NCBI RefSeq assembly: GCF_016294135.1
Contig: NZ_JAEDCO010000004.1
Location: forward strand, 13,146-77,145
Source of the DNA: Methanobrevibacter ruminantium
GTDB taxonomy: Archaea; Methanobacteriota; Methanobacteria; Methanobacteriales; Methanobacteriaceae
Reading direction: 5' to 3'
Length of the DNA: 64,000 nucleotides
The translations under genes and the position numbers were made by a program. Below the pieces are notes generated by a model, which saw nothing but the letters and a program-made list of their open reading frames with translations, had not been told where the DNA came from and did no database searches. Below, one piece after another: positions 45,326 to 54,135 of this stretch. Positions within the stretch are counted from its first letter, which is position 1. Each line of letters begins with the position of its first letter.

Positions 45326-46342
45326 ATGAAATCTGTAGCTATTAATGGATTTGGAACTATAGGTAAAAGAGTGGCTGATGCTGTAGCTGCTCAAGATGAT
45401 ATGAAAATCATTGGTGTAAGTAAGACCAGGCCAAACTTTGAAGCAAGAACTGCTGTAGAAGAAAAAGGATATCCTTTATACATTGGAATTCCTGAAAGGG
45501 AAGGTCTCTTTAAAGAAGCAGGAATTGAAATAGCAGGTACTGTTGAAGACATGATTCAAGAAGCAGACATTGTAGTTGACTGTACTCCTGGAAACATCGG
45601 ACCTCAAAACCTTGAAATGTATAAAAAAGCAGGTGTAAAAGCTATTTACCAAGGTGGAGAAGACCATGAATTAACTGGATTATCCTTCAACTCATTTTCT
45701 AACTATGATGATTCATATGGTGCAGACTATGCAAGAGTAGTGTCCTGTAACACTACCGGTTTAACCCGTACCTTACACACTCTTAATCCATTAGTTGACA
45801 TTAAAAAAGTTCGTGCTGTAATGGTTAGAAGAGGATCTGACCCTTCTGAAATCAAAAAAGGCCCTATTAACGCTATTGTTCCTAACCCTCCAAAAGTGCC
45901 TTCTCACCATGGTCCTGATGTACAGACTGTAATGAAAGGCATCGACGTTACTACAATGGCTTTACTTGTACCTACCACTTTAATGCACCAACACAACCTA
46001 ATGGTTGAAATTGGCAATGAAGTAACTAATGATGAAGTAATCGATGTACTTGAAAAACGTTCTAGAGTTATGGTGGTTGAAGCTGCTGCTGGCCTTGACT
46101 CAACTGCAGCACTTATGGAATATGCTAAAGATTTAGGAAGAAGCAGAAACGATTTATATGAGATTCCAGTATGGAAAGAATCCATTAACATTGTAGGCAA
46201 TGAATTGTTCTACATGCAAGCAGTACACCAAGAATCTGATGTAGTGCCTGAAAACGTAGATGCTATCCGTGCAATGTTGGAAATGGAATCTGACAATGAA
46301 AAATCCATTGCTAAAACCAACAAAGCTATGGGAATTTTATAA
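45326..46342 (+). CDS. gap: Glyceraldehyde-3-phosphate dehydrogenase, archaeal type II
   Basis: NAD(P)-dependent phosphorylating GAPDH, working mainly in gluconeogenesis here. The Rossmann motif INGFGTIGKRVADAV opens it. The catalytic cysteine is C141 in VVSCNTTGLTRTL, and VRRGSDPSEIKKGPINAIVPNPP is typical of the archaeal enzyme. At 338 residues it is full length. AAAGGAAG precedes the ATG. It is monocistronic with a clear hairpin terminator. Confidence 0.96.
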   Translation: MKSVAINGFGTIGKRVADAVAAQDDMKIIGVSKTRPNFEARTAVEEKGYPLYIGIPEREGLFKEAGIEIAGTVEDMIQEADIVVDCTPGNIGPQNLEMYKKAGVKAIYQGGEDHELTGLSFNSFSNYDDSYGADYARVVSCNTTGLTRTLHTLNPLVDIKKVRAVMVRRGSDPSEIKKGPINAIVPNPPKVPSHHGPDVQTVMKGIDVTTMALLVPTTLMHQHNLMVEIGNEVTNDEVIDVLEKRSRVMVVEAAAGLDSTAALMEYAKDLGRSRNDLYEIPVWKESINIVGNELFYMQAVHQESDVVPENVDAIRAMLEMESDNEKSIAKTNKAMGIL

Positions 46343-46366
46343 ATCAACATAATTTCAGATATGATT

Positions 46367-46392
46367 AATTAAATAGATTTTTCTATTTAATT
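46367..46392 (+). terminator. gap terminator
   Basis: A perfect 10-bp inverted repeat (aattaaatag / ctatttaatt, loop attttt) lies 24 bp after the stop and is followed by a T-rich run. Confidence 0.78.
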
Positions 46393-46421
46393 TTCTTACT
46401 TTTTTTCTAAATCATAAAATT

Positions 46422-46474
46422 TTTAATTTCTATTTAATTTGTTTAATTTCTATTTAATTGGTTTAATTTCATTT
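46422..46474. repeat. 20-bp tandem repeat between gap and nfo
   Basis: Two nearly identical copies of tttaatttctatttaatttg plus a partial third. It is T-rich, non-coding and follows the gap terminator. Confidence 0.7.
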
Positions 46475-46514
46475 TTTTATATTTTATCATTTTTTAATTC
46501 GTTGTGGTGTTTTT

Positions 46515-47351
46515 ATGAAAGATAAGGTTATTTTTGGTCCAGCTGGAAAACCAATAGAATTCAATGGAAAAGCACATAAGTCTCCGGAATTTTTAGGGCC
46601 TTTAGGATTATATGCATTTGAATACCAGTCCACTTATGGTGTTAGAATTGGAGAATCCTCTGCACTTAAACTTAGGGAATCTGCAGAAGAGAATGGAGTT
46701 TTAATGTCTATGCATTGTCCTTATTATGTGAATGTCTGTTCTAAAGAGGAAGAAAAAATAGAAAGCACAATAGATAGATTGGCCCAATCTGCTAAAGTCG
46801 GAGAATTCATGGGAGCATATAGGCTTGTATTCCATCCCGGATTTTATTCAGGCAGAAAACCTGAAACCTGTATGGATTTAGCTAAAAAGACTTACACAAG
46901 ACTCCTTGAAAGATGTGAAGAGGAAGGGATAGAAAACTTTACCTTTGCGCCGGAGACAACTGGAAAACGTTCTCAATTAGGAAACATTGATGAAATCATA
47001 GAAATGTGTGCCAGTTTTGACCACTTTGAGCCTACAATTGACTTTGCTCATGTTCATGCAAGGGGAAGAGGAATCTTAAATAAAAAAGAGGATTATAATT
47101 GCATATTTTCAAAACTTGAAGACAATCTGGACATTGATAGATTGCATTGTCATTTCACTACAATTGAGTATACTGACAAGGGTGAAAAGAAGCACCATAC
47201 TTTAGCTGAAGATGATGAGTATGGTCCACACATTAAGGATTTGCTTTTGAATCTGATTGAAAACGATTGGAAAGCAACAATTATTTGTGAAACTCCATTA
47301 ATTGACCAAGATGCCTTAAGAATGAAACAGCTTTATGACAGTCTAATTTAG
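46515..47351 (+). CDS. nfo: Endonuclease IV-type AP endonuclease
   Basis: A TIM-barrel enzyme of the endonuclease IV/xylose isomerase-like fold, cutting DNA at abasic sites. Expected zinc-ligand segments are visible: MHCPYYVNV, LVFHPGFYSG, FAPETTG, PTIDFAHVHARG, and LHCHFTTIEY with KKHHT near the end. At 278 residues it is the usual size. It differs somewhat from bacterial Nfo, so the substrate is inferred from the family. GTGGTGTT precedes the ATG. It shares a strand with gap and the AAA ATPase but with gaps over 100 bp. Confidence 0.85.
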   Translation: MKDKVIFGPAGKPIEFNGKAHKSPEFLGPLGLYAFEYQSTYGVRIGESSALKLRESAEENGVLMSMHCPYYVNVCSKEEEKIESTIDRLAQSAKVGEFMGAYRLVFHPGFYSGRKPETCMDLAKKTYTRLLERCEEEGIENFTFAPETTGKRSQLGNIDEIIEMCASFDHFEPTIDFAHVHARGRGILNKKEDYNCIFSKLEDNLDIDRLHCHFTTIEYTDKGEKKHHTLAEDDEYGPHIKDLLLNLIENDWKATIICETPLIDQDALRMKQLYDSLI

Positions 47352-47470
47352 ATGATCTAACTTAATTACTTTATGAAAATATTTAAATAATGTTAAAAAT
47401 ATATTAAGTAATCTAAACATTCATAAAAAAATTTTAATTATTTTAAACATTTGATTTTGATGTGATAAAT

Positions 47471-48598
47471 GTGAAATCTGAAAATAAAAGTTCAAGCAAA
47501 AAGAAATCAGAGGTTTCTATTAAAAATAGGGCTAGTTTCAGTGAGATTGAGACTCAGGTTCTTGTTTTGGAAACTGCAGGTTATCCTTTCAATTTTGGAT
47601 TATTGGAAGGGCCTAATTTAGAGATATCTGATAAGGTTCTTTTTGAACAGTATGCTATAGATCAATGGAGTGGCACATCAGTTAGAACAGGTTCCTATCT
47701 TTTTGATCAAAAGATCATTCCAGATTTTGCTTTCAAAATCATAACTGCATATCCTGAAGACTCAGTTATCGGAGAAAACACTTCAATAGAAATTGTCATT
47801 CCAGATGTTGAAAAGCATGATTCAATAAAAAGAGTAAAATCCAATGTTTTCTTTGATGATGTTGTAGGTCAAGAGAATGCTAAAAAGAAATCAAAACTAA
47901 TTTACAAGTATCTTCAAGACCCTGAGAAGTTTGGCAATTGGGCTCCTAGGAATGTTCTGTTCTATGGTCTTCCAGGAACTGGTAAAACCATGCTTGCAAA
48001 AGCATTGTCAAATGAATTGAACATCAACTTATTCTTGGTCAAGGCAACCTCATTAATTGGAGACCATGTCGGAGATGCAGCAAATAAGATTCATGATTTA
48101 TATGAGACTGCATTGAAATCAGCCCCATCCTTGATTTTCATTGATGAAATTGATGCAATTGCATTGCATAGGTCATTCCAATCATTGAGAGGGGATGTTT
48201 CTGAAATTGTAAATTCCCTTTTAACTGAAATGGATGGAATAAATCCAAATGATGGTGTTGTAACAATTGCAGCTACCAATAACCCATCTTCAATTGACTT
48301 TGCAATCAGAAGTCGTTTTGAAGAGGAAATCGAATTCAAGCTTCCAAATGATGATGAAAGAAGAGAAATTTTTGAGTTGAATCTCAACACTTTCCCAATC
48401 GATTATGATTTGGATATTGAGAGATTAGTAAAGCTTTCCAAAAGAATGTCTGGCAGAGACATTAAGGAAAAAATATTGAAAACAGCTCTTCACAATGCAA
48501 TTATAAACGATAAAGAAAAAGTAACAATGGATGATATTTATTTTGCATTGGATCTCAATAAATACAAAAAAGAAGAAATTAAAGGAATGTTTGAATAA
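47471..48598 (+). CDS. AAA-family ATPase related to proteasome-regulatory ATPases
   Basis: A single AAA module with Walker A GLPGTGKT (about 166-173), Walker B SLIFIDEID, sensor 1 IAATNNPSS and an arginine finger region in AIRSRFEEEIEF. The C-terminal helical lid follows. The first 120 residues are not recognised and lack the coiled coil of PAN. Similar stand-alone AAA proteins occur in Methanocaldococcus and relatives. An unfoldase or remodelling role is likely; the substrate is unknown. GTG 47471 is chosen because GATGTGAT lies 4 bp upstream; GTG 47462 would add three residues. Confidence 0.8.
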   Translation: MKSENKSSSKKKSEVSIKNRASFSEIETQVLVLETAGYPFNFGLLEGPNLEISDKVLFEQYAIDQWSGTSVRTGSYLFDQKIIPDFAFKIITAYPEDSVIGENTSIEIVIPDVEKHDSIKRVKSNVFFDDVVGQENAKKKSKLIYKYLQDPEKFGNWAPRNVLFYGLPGTGKTMLAKALSNELNINLFLVKATSLIGDHVGDAANKIHDLYETALKSAPSLIFIDEIDAIALHRSFQSLRGDVSEIVNSLLTEMDGINPNDGVVTIAATNNPSSIDFAIRSRFEEEIEFKLPNDDERREIFELNLNTFPIDYDLDIERLVKLSKRMSGRDIKEKILKTALHNAIINDKEKVTMDDIYFALDLNKYKKEEIKGMFE

Positions 48599-48750
48599 AA
48601 AACATCCTTTCTTTATTTTTTATTAGTTTTTTAAATTTATTTATAAAACTCTTTTTTTAAGATTTAATTACTATTTTAAGACTTAATCTACTATTTTAAT
48701 ACTTTATATATTTAAGATTTATAAAATTATTTTTTTAAGGTTTTTAAGTT

Positions 48751-49953
48751 TCAGTCTCCTTTTAAAATCATTTCACATATTCTTATGTAGTCCTCTTCAT
48801 TATTTTTTGCTGTTTTTCTGATGTTTTCAGAAATGTCATAAAATATTTTGTTGACTATGGACTGAGTCATCTTATCTATGGTTTTTATATCCTTCGCATC
48901 TATACTATTTAGTTTAACTATGCCTTTTTGGCTCTCACGTTGCCTTATCTCTTCCATAGACTCTCTTAAACTACCAAGTAATGAATTTATTTCAATTAAA
49001 TTAAAGGATTCTTTAAGTAAATCAAACTCATTTTTGATTATCTTTTCTGCTTCGATAACCTCTTTCTCACGAAGCTTTTTATTTTTTTCTGCAATTCCCC
49101 TTAAGTCGTCGATGTTAAATAAGTCAATGCCTATTTCTTTCACATCCTCTTCAATGTCTCTTGGATTTGCAATATCAATGAAAACGATCTTTTTAGGTAT
49201 TTTTTCATCAAATACTTTCAATAGCCTTGCTTTATTGATGATTGCATGAGGCGCTCCAGTGGAACTGATTACAAGATCTGCATTGAGTAACTTTTCTTCC
49301 AAGTTATCAAAGAGAATTGCTTCTCCATCAAGTTCCTCTGCCAGTTTAATAGCTTTGTAATAAGTTCTGTTTGCAACAAAAATAGCTTTCAAGTTCTTTT
49401 CAGCCAATGCCTTAGCAACAAGGGTTCCCATCTTTCCTGCACCAATAACAAGTACATTCTTATCTTGCAAATCTCCGAGATTTTCTTCTGCAAGATCAAC
49501 AGCCGCTGAACCGATGGAAATTGACCCCTGATTGATTTTAGTCTTGTTTCTTACAACTTGACCAACATGGATTGCCTTTGTGAAAACGGCATCCAATTTC
49601 TTGCCGCAATGACCTTCCTTTTCACTTTTCCTTTTGGAATCCTTAACTTGCCCTAAGATTTGGTCTTCACCGATAATCAGGGATTCCAAACCGGAGGTCA
49701 TTCTGAATAAATGCAAAACTGCTTCATCACTATATTGTATTATGACATATTTGTTTTCGCAGTCTAAGTCAAGTTCATTGTAATCATCGGTATAAAGGAA
49801 ATACTCATATCTATTGCATGTATTGATTTCAATATATTCTTTAATGTCTATTTGTTCTTTTAAAGTGGAAAAGAGTTTTTTTAAGTCTTTTGATACCTTT
49901 TCCATAGTTTCTATATCTGCAAGAGTATGGTCTACACGTATATTGATTATCAA
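48751..49953 (-). CDS. hemA: Glutamyl-tRNA reductase
   Basis: Reduces glutamyl-tRNA to glutamate-1-semialdehyde, the first committed step of tetrapyrrole synthesis towards F430, cobalamin and siroheme. The catalytic cysteine lies in INTCNRYEYF, followed by FRMTSGLESLIIGEDQILGQVK. The NADPH domain has VLVIGAGKMGTLVAKAL, and the C-terminal dimerisation helices end the protein. The length of 400 residues is normal. The TTG start follows AAAGGAGACTC. It is immediately downstream of sirC on the minus strand, 18 bp apart, so they form an operon. Confidence 0.95.
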   Translation of the reverse strand: MIINIRVDHTLADIETMEKVSKDLKKLFSTLKEQIDIKEYIEINTCNRYEYFLYTDDYNELDLDCENKYVIIQYSDEAVLHLFRMTSGLESLIIGEDQILGQVKDSKRKSEKEGHCGKKLDAVFTKAIHVGQVVRNKTKINQGSISIGSAAVDLAEENLGDLQDKNVLVIGAGKMGTLVAKALAEKNLKAIFVANRTYYKAIKLAEELDGEAILFDNLEEKLLNADLVISSTGAPHAIINKARLLKVFDEKIPKKIVFIDIANPRDIEEDVKEIGIDLFNIDDLRGIAEKNKKLREKEVIEAEKIIKNEFDLLKESFNLIEINSLLGSLRESMEEIRQRESQKGIVKLNSIDAKDIKTIDKMTQSIVNKIFYDISENIRKTAKNNEEDYIRICEMILKGD

Positions 49954-49971
49954 TTTTGAGTCTCCTTTATT

Positions 49972-50595
49972 TTATGATAAGTCAGAGTTAATTATGATTT
50001 CTACAAGCCTTTTAGCTTCATCTAATTTGTTTTCCTTTAGGCAATTCTTAATTTTCTCATTGTTTAGAATACTCTCAAGATATTCCCTTCTCACCTTTTG
50101 GTCATCTACTTTTTCCTTAAGGATTTTTCTTGCATGATCTTGAAGCTTTATCTCAAGGATATCCTCTTCTGTAATGATTGATTGTATTTTCTTTCTAAGT
50201 TCTCTAGCCATTAAAGGACTTTGCCCATTTGTGTAAATGGATATCTCGATATCATCTATCAAGAAACTTGTAGGGGCTATTATATTTCCTTCATCAGGTT
50301 TGTCTGCTCTGTTAATTAATTTTCCTTGGCTGATGGATGCGATGTATTCGCATAGCTTTTCATCACCGCTTGCGGTAATCACTATGTCACTCCATTTAAC
50401 CATTTCATCAAGGTCTTTTAAAGGTGTTAAAATAGCTCCTTTTTTAGTTAATTCCTCATCAATTGAATTTCCTGCCAATATCACATTGGCTCCTTTATCT
50501 AAAAAGCGATGTGCTCTTCTTGTAGCTACCTCTCCAGTGCCTAAAATAAAGACATTCTTGTTTTCCACTTCAAAGAAAAGAGAAGTTTTTCCCAT
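49972..50595 (-). CDS. sirC: Precorrin-2 dehydrogenase (siroheme synthase N-terminal type)
   Basis: An NAD-dependent oxidase of precorrin-2 to sirohydrochlorin, the branch point to siroheme and F430/cobalamin. The N-terminus SLFFEVENKNVFILGTGEVATRRAHRFLDKGANVILAG contains the Rossmann motif; ITASGDEKLCEYIA and GQSPLMARELRKKIQ are typical of the Met8/CysG-N family. At 207 residues it is a stand-alone domain. Ferrochelatase activity, present in some homologues, cannot be judged. GTGATA precedes the ATG. It is co-transcribed with hemA. Confidence 0.92.
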   Translation of the reverse strand: MGKTSLFFEVENKNVFILGTGEVATRRAHRFLDKGANVILAGNSIDEELTKKGAILTPLKDLDEMVKWSDIVITASGDEKLCEYIASISQGKLINRADKPDEGNIIAPTSFLIDDIEISIYTNGQSPLMARELRKKIQSIITEEDILEIKLQDHARKILKEKVDDQKVRREYLESILNNEKIKNCLKENKLDEAKRLVEIIINSDLS

Positions 50596-50656
50596 ATTAT
50601 CACATCATTTTTTTTAGTTCAATTGATTTTGATTGGATAACATTAGATGAAAATGT

Positions 50657-51139
50657 TTATTTTTCTTCTAATTGTTTAAGTTTTAATAGTTTTACAGCCA
50701 TTCTTAAGTCATTGTTACAGTCTGCAAGAACTTTTTCAGCTTCTGCTTCACTTATGTCAAAGGTTTGTGAAAGTGCAAATACTGCTTCATTTGAGGTAGG
50801 TGGTGTTCCTGCTGCTAAAATCACTTCAGACAATTCCTTTTTGAGATTCATATATTCGTCTTCGCTCATGCCTATTTGATTTAAGGTCATGTCTCTTAAA
50901 GGACAAGGTTTTGAAGTTTTACAACACCATACGAGTGATCCGAAACAGGTTGCAGGACCTTCGCCTAATCTAGTTTCTCTTGCAAATTTTTGTTTAATGT
51001 CTAAGAATTCTTGAGGAGTTAATCCAACTTCTTTTAAAGCTCCCATAATAGGGCAAGGTTTTACAGGAGGACAACAGAATGCGAGTCCTCTTACATCTCC
51101 TCCTCTACAAATATGTGACGGTGAATTTTCCCATGCCAT
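50657..51139 (-). CDS. Methanogenesis marker protein 9
   Basis: A cysteine-rich 160-residue protein of the methanogenesis marker 9 family, found in essentially all methanogens, function not established. Two cysteine blocks, SHICRGGDVRGLAFCCPPVKPCPIM and GPATCFGSLVWCCKTSKPCPLRDM, look like a duplicated cluster- or metal-binding unit. The C-terminal 45 residues form a UBA/NAC-like helical bundle (SEAEAEKVLADCNNDLRMAVKLLK). GAGGAAAAA precedes the ATG. Its neighbours sirC/hemA and atwA concern F430 and MCR, which fits a role near methyl-coenzyme M reductase. Confidence 0.85.
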   Translation of the reverse strand: MAWENSPSHICRGGDVRGLAFCCPPVKPCPIMGALKEVGLTPQEFLDIKQKFARETRLGEGPATCFGSLVWCCKTSKPCPLRDMTLNQIGMSEDEYMNLKKELSEVILAAGTPPTSNEAVFALSQTFDISEAEAEKVLADCNNDLRMAVKLLKLKQLEEK

Positions 51140-51469
51140 AATTTTTCCTCTATTTGTAAATAATAAATATAAAATATTTTTAATTTTTTCATTAATGAAT
51201 TTTTAATTATTGAATATGATATTAATAATTAATTAAATTAAAATTAATTAATTTAATAATTATTATAACATTAATAATTTTGTTTGTTTATATTAATATA
51301 AGTTTTTAATTATAATTGAAAATCTTTAAAAATAGTTGTATAATTTATGTTAACAAATTTTTAATTGTTATCTATAAAAAATAGTGGATTTATAAAAAAT
51401 AATTTATTTATTTATAAAAAAGTAAATTAAATAATAAATTAAAAAAATAAAAAAAGAAAAGAAAAAGGA
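51140..51469. other. AT-rich gap between mmp9 and atwA
   Basis: About 330 bp, nearly all A/T. The left part should contain the mmp9 promoter, the right part the atwA terminator. No gene or clear palindrome beyond these is seen. Confidence 0.5.
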
Positions 51470-51481
51470 TTAGTGATCCTT
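51465..51481 (-). terminator. atwA terminator overlapping the stop codon
   Basis: The 6-bp inverted repeat aaggat / atcctt (loop tagtg) includes the atwA stop. On the minus strand it is followed by a long T-rich tract. Confidence 0.65.
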
Positions 51482-53080
51482 AATCATATCTGCTTTTTCT
51501 TCACCAGTTAATTCTGCAACGATTTCTTCTGGAGTTCCAGTACTGAGGAGTTTTCCTCCTCTCATTAAGCTTGCCTTGTCACAAACATCCAATACGAAAT
51601 CCATATCGTGAGAAATAATTACAAAGGTTTGGTCCAATTCGTCTCTTGCCTTTAAGATGGAATTGGTTACGATGATTCTTGTAACTGGGTCCATAGTACC
51701 TGTTGGTTCATCCAATACGACAATGTTTGGTTCCTTGATTAACACTTGTGCAAGAGCTACTCTGTGTCTTTCTCCTCCACTTAACTCATCTTGCCATTTG
51801 GATAAGATGCTCATGGATTTTTCCTTTTCAAATCCTACAGTTTCAAGGATATGCGCTGCCTTGATTTTTGCAAATTCTGCAGGCAAGTTCAAACTGATAG
51901 CATCAGTCAAGTTACCTAAAATGTCTCTGTGAGGATATAATGAGTATTCTTGGTGTAATAAACCTAAGTATGGAGTTACACGGCCTCTGTTTAATGGACC
52001 TGGTTTTTTCATGTCAATCCAATCATCACCTAACTTGATTTCAAGTTCTCCAGCACTTGGTTCAGTCAAACCAATCATCATTCTGGTTAAGGTGGTTTTT
52101 CCGGATCCACTAAGTCCAACAATACCGTAGATTTCTCCTTGATTGATTGTTAAACTTACACCGTCTACAGCTTTAACCACTCCTCTTTCAATGGAATAGT
52201 AATGTTTCTTAATGTCTTTCACTCTAATTATCTCTTCGGTGTGCTCAACCTTTTCCACTTGTTCCGCTTGAGGTACGGTTTCAAGGAATTTTGGAACGAT
52301 GACATCTGGGTGTCCATGTTCAATGATTTCCCCTTTATCTAACCATATTGCATCATCAGCTAATTGATTCATAACTTCTGGCCAGTGGGAAGTGATCACC
52401 ATACTGATTCCTTCATCTTTTACGCCTTCAATCAAGGTTTGGTGAAGCTTTTCAGCAGTTTGTGGGTCTAATGTACCTGTTGGTTCGTCAGCTAAAAGCA
52501 ACATTGGGTTTTTAGCCAATTGTCTTGCAAGTACAACTCTTTGCTTTTCTCCTCCACTTAAGTCACGAGCAATGTGAGTAACCCTGTGACTCATTTGAAC
52601 CATTTCCAATAAGTCAATAGCGTTGTAAATATTCTCTTCTTCGTATCTGCCTTCGTCACCCATTGCATTCAATACGTTTTCAATTACGCTTTGTTCATCG
52701 TATAATGCAAAGTTTCTTTGAAGCATAATGGAAATTCTTCTTCTGATTGCAACCTTTTCCAATCTGTCAGCATTCCAGAAATCAATTTCCTTAGCTTTTA
52801 ATTCAGCTCCACATTCTGGACATTTTTCGCCAGCCTTTGAAGCAGGTTCAACATGCAAGCATTTTTTATTTTCACAGATTGCTAAGTTAAAGAGTACTTG
52901 TCCACTGTCTGGAGCATATTCTTTAGTACCTCTTAGCATGTTGATTAAAACAGATTTTCCACTACCACTTCTACCGAGAATACCTAAGGTAGAACCTTCT
53001 TCTATTGTTAAGTTAATATCTTTAAGAACTGGTTCCCCATTAAATGACTTATTAATATTTTTTAAAGTTATGAAAGACAT
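51470..53080 (-). CDS. atwA: Methyl-coenzyme M reductase activation component A2
   Basis: A tandem ABC ATPase that drives reductive activation of methyl-coenzyme M reductase. The first half has Walker A GRSGSGKS (36-43), a zinc-binding insert with C69, C74, C87 and C90, and the signature LSGGEKQRVVLARQL. The second half has GLSGSGKT, LSGGERHRVALAQVL and a matching Walker B. At 536 residues the length is normal. There are no membrane domains. AAGGTGG precedes the ATG. It is a reliable methanogen/alkanotroph marker. Confidence 0.96.
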   Translation of the reverse strand: MSFITLKNINKSFNGEPVLKDINLTIEEGSTLGILGRSGSGKSVLINMLRGTKEYAPDSGQVLFNLAICENKKCLHVEPASKAGEKCPECGAELKAKEIDFWNADRLEKVAIRRRISIMLQRNFALYDEQSVIENVLNAMGDEGRYEEENIYNAIDLLEMVQMSHRVTHIARDLSGGEKQRVVLARQLAKNPMLLLADEPTGTLDPQTAEKLHQTLIEGVKDEGISMVITSHWPEVMNQLADDAIWLDKGEIIEHGHPDVIVPKFLETVPQAEQVEKVEHTEEIIRVKDIKKHYYSIERGVVKAVDGVSLTINQGEIYGIVGLSGSGKTTLTRMMIGLTEPSAGELEIKLGDDWIDMKKPGPLNRGRVTPYLGLLHQEYSLYPHRDILGNLTDAISLNLPAEFAKIKAAHILETVGFEKEKSMSILSKWQDELSGGERHRVALAQVLIKEPNIVVLDEPTGTMDPVTRIIVTNSILKARDELDQTFVIISHDMDFVLDVCDKASLMRGGKLLSTGTPEEIVAELTGEEKADMIKDH

Positions 53081-53262
53081 AAGCCCACCTTGATAATTAG
53101 TTGTAATTATAATTTTTAATTTTTTTAATTTATGTAATATATTAATCTTGATTTTATATCAAATATTAATCTATTAATTTATATGTTTATTATTTATAAA
53201 CGATATTATTAATATAAATTTTGATATTTTTACATATTTTTTATTTTTTATATTTTAATTCA

Positions 53263-53898
53263 TTAGCTTTTTTCCTTATGATTTGAACCGCATAATGGTG
53301 TTCCGCATTCAGGACATTTTATGTTTCTGCATGGAAATCCTCTAATCTTTGGTACTATATGTCCACAATTAGGACATTCGCATGCTTTTGATGGTCCTCT
53401 TCCACTTCCCGATCCTCCAAATGAACGTCTCTCATTCAAAGGATATTTTGAAGCTTCAGGTACATTGAAAATTTGAGGAGTTGATGATTTTTCCAAATCA
53501 TTCTTGATTATTTCAATGTTTTGAGACTTGCAGTCAGGACAGTTTGTGTATTCCTTTTTGGGATTGTTCCATTGAAATCCACAATCCTTGCAGATGTATA
53601 TCTTTTCTTCTGCTTGAAAGTTCTCATTGTTTATTTCAATCTTTTTGCCTTCAATCAATGACATAGCGGTCTTTTTTCTTGCAGAGTTAATGATTCTATG
53701 AAATGTTGGTTGTGATATTCCCATTAATTCTGCAGCCTCTTTTTGCTTTATATTGTGATAATCCCCTAATCTGATTGCTTCAAATTCATCAAGATTCATT
53801 TTAATGGTGTCTTGATCATTTTCCAAGACATCTCCATGCTTTAGGCAAGTGTAATCAGGCTTTTTCACAATTCTCCTTTCTATCTTTGGCCTAACCAT
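53263..53898 (-). CDS. DUF134 HTH protein with zinc ribbons
   Basis: A predicted DNA-binding protein. Residues of about 1-90 are the DUF134 helix-turn-helix, similar to sigma region 4: MNLDEFEAIRLGDYHNIKQKEAAELMGISQPTFHRIINSARKK. Then come CKDCGFQW...CPDCKS at about 110-130 and a C-terminal CECPNCGHIVPKIRGFPCRNIKCPECGTPLCG, two zinc ribbons or one ribbon plus a treble-clef-like unit. The linker FGGSGSGRGPSKA is flexible. At 211 residues it is longer than many DUF134 proteins. AAGGAGAG precedes the ATG. A striking palindrome cluster lies 60-100 bp upstream and could be its own operator. Confidence 0.85.
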   Translation of the reverse strand: MVRPKIERRIVKKPDYTCLKHGDVLENDQDTIKMNLDEFEAIRLGDYHNIKQKEAAELMGISQPTFHRIINSARKKTAMSLIEGKKIEINNENFQAEEKIYICKDCGFQWNNPKKEYTNCPDCKSQNIEIIKNDLEKSSTPQIFNVPEASKYPLNERRSFGGSGSGRGPSKACECPNCGHIVPKIRGFPCRNIKCPECGTPLCGSNHKEKS

Positions 53899-53954
53899 TT
53901 ATTCTCTCCTTAAAATTTCCTAATGGATTTATATTTTAATGAACCCTAAAACAA

Positions 53955-53994
53955 ATTCATTATGAATATATATTTATTATGAATATATATTCAT
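53955..53994 (-). promoter_or_regulatory. Palindromic ATTCAT/ATGAAT cluster upstream of DUF134
   Basis: Within 40 bp are ATTCAT-T-ATGAAT (53955-53967) and the perfect 16-bp palindrome ATGAATATATATTCAT (53979-53994). A 16-bp direct repeat (attatgaatatatatt) is spaced 17 bp between copies. The position 57-96 bp before the start codon fits an operator or upstream activating site. Confidence 0.55.
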
Positions 53995-54073
53995 AACATT
54001 TAATATATAGTTTGTCTTTTGGAATATGGGAAATGATTAAAAATAGGTGAAATAAAAAGTAGATTATGATTTA

Positions 54074-54120
54074 AAATAGATTAAGAAATAGATTAAGAAA
54101 TAGATTAAGAAATAGATTTA
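54074..54120. repeat. Four tandem copies of a 12-bp unit
   Basis: The unit aaatagattaag is repeated three times exactly, plus one imperfect copy, just past the TIM-barrel gene's stop on the minus strand. Non-coding. Confidence 0.8.
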
Positions 54121-54135
54121 AAAAAGTAACACTAA

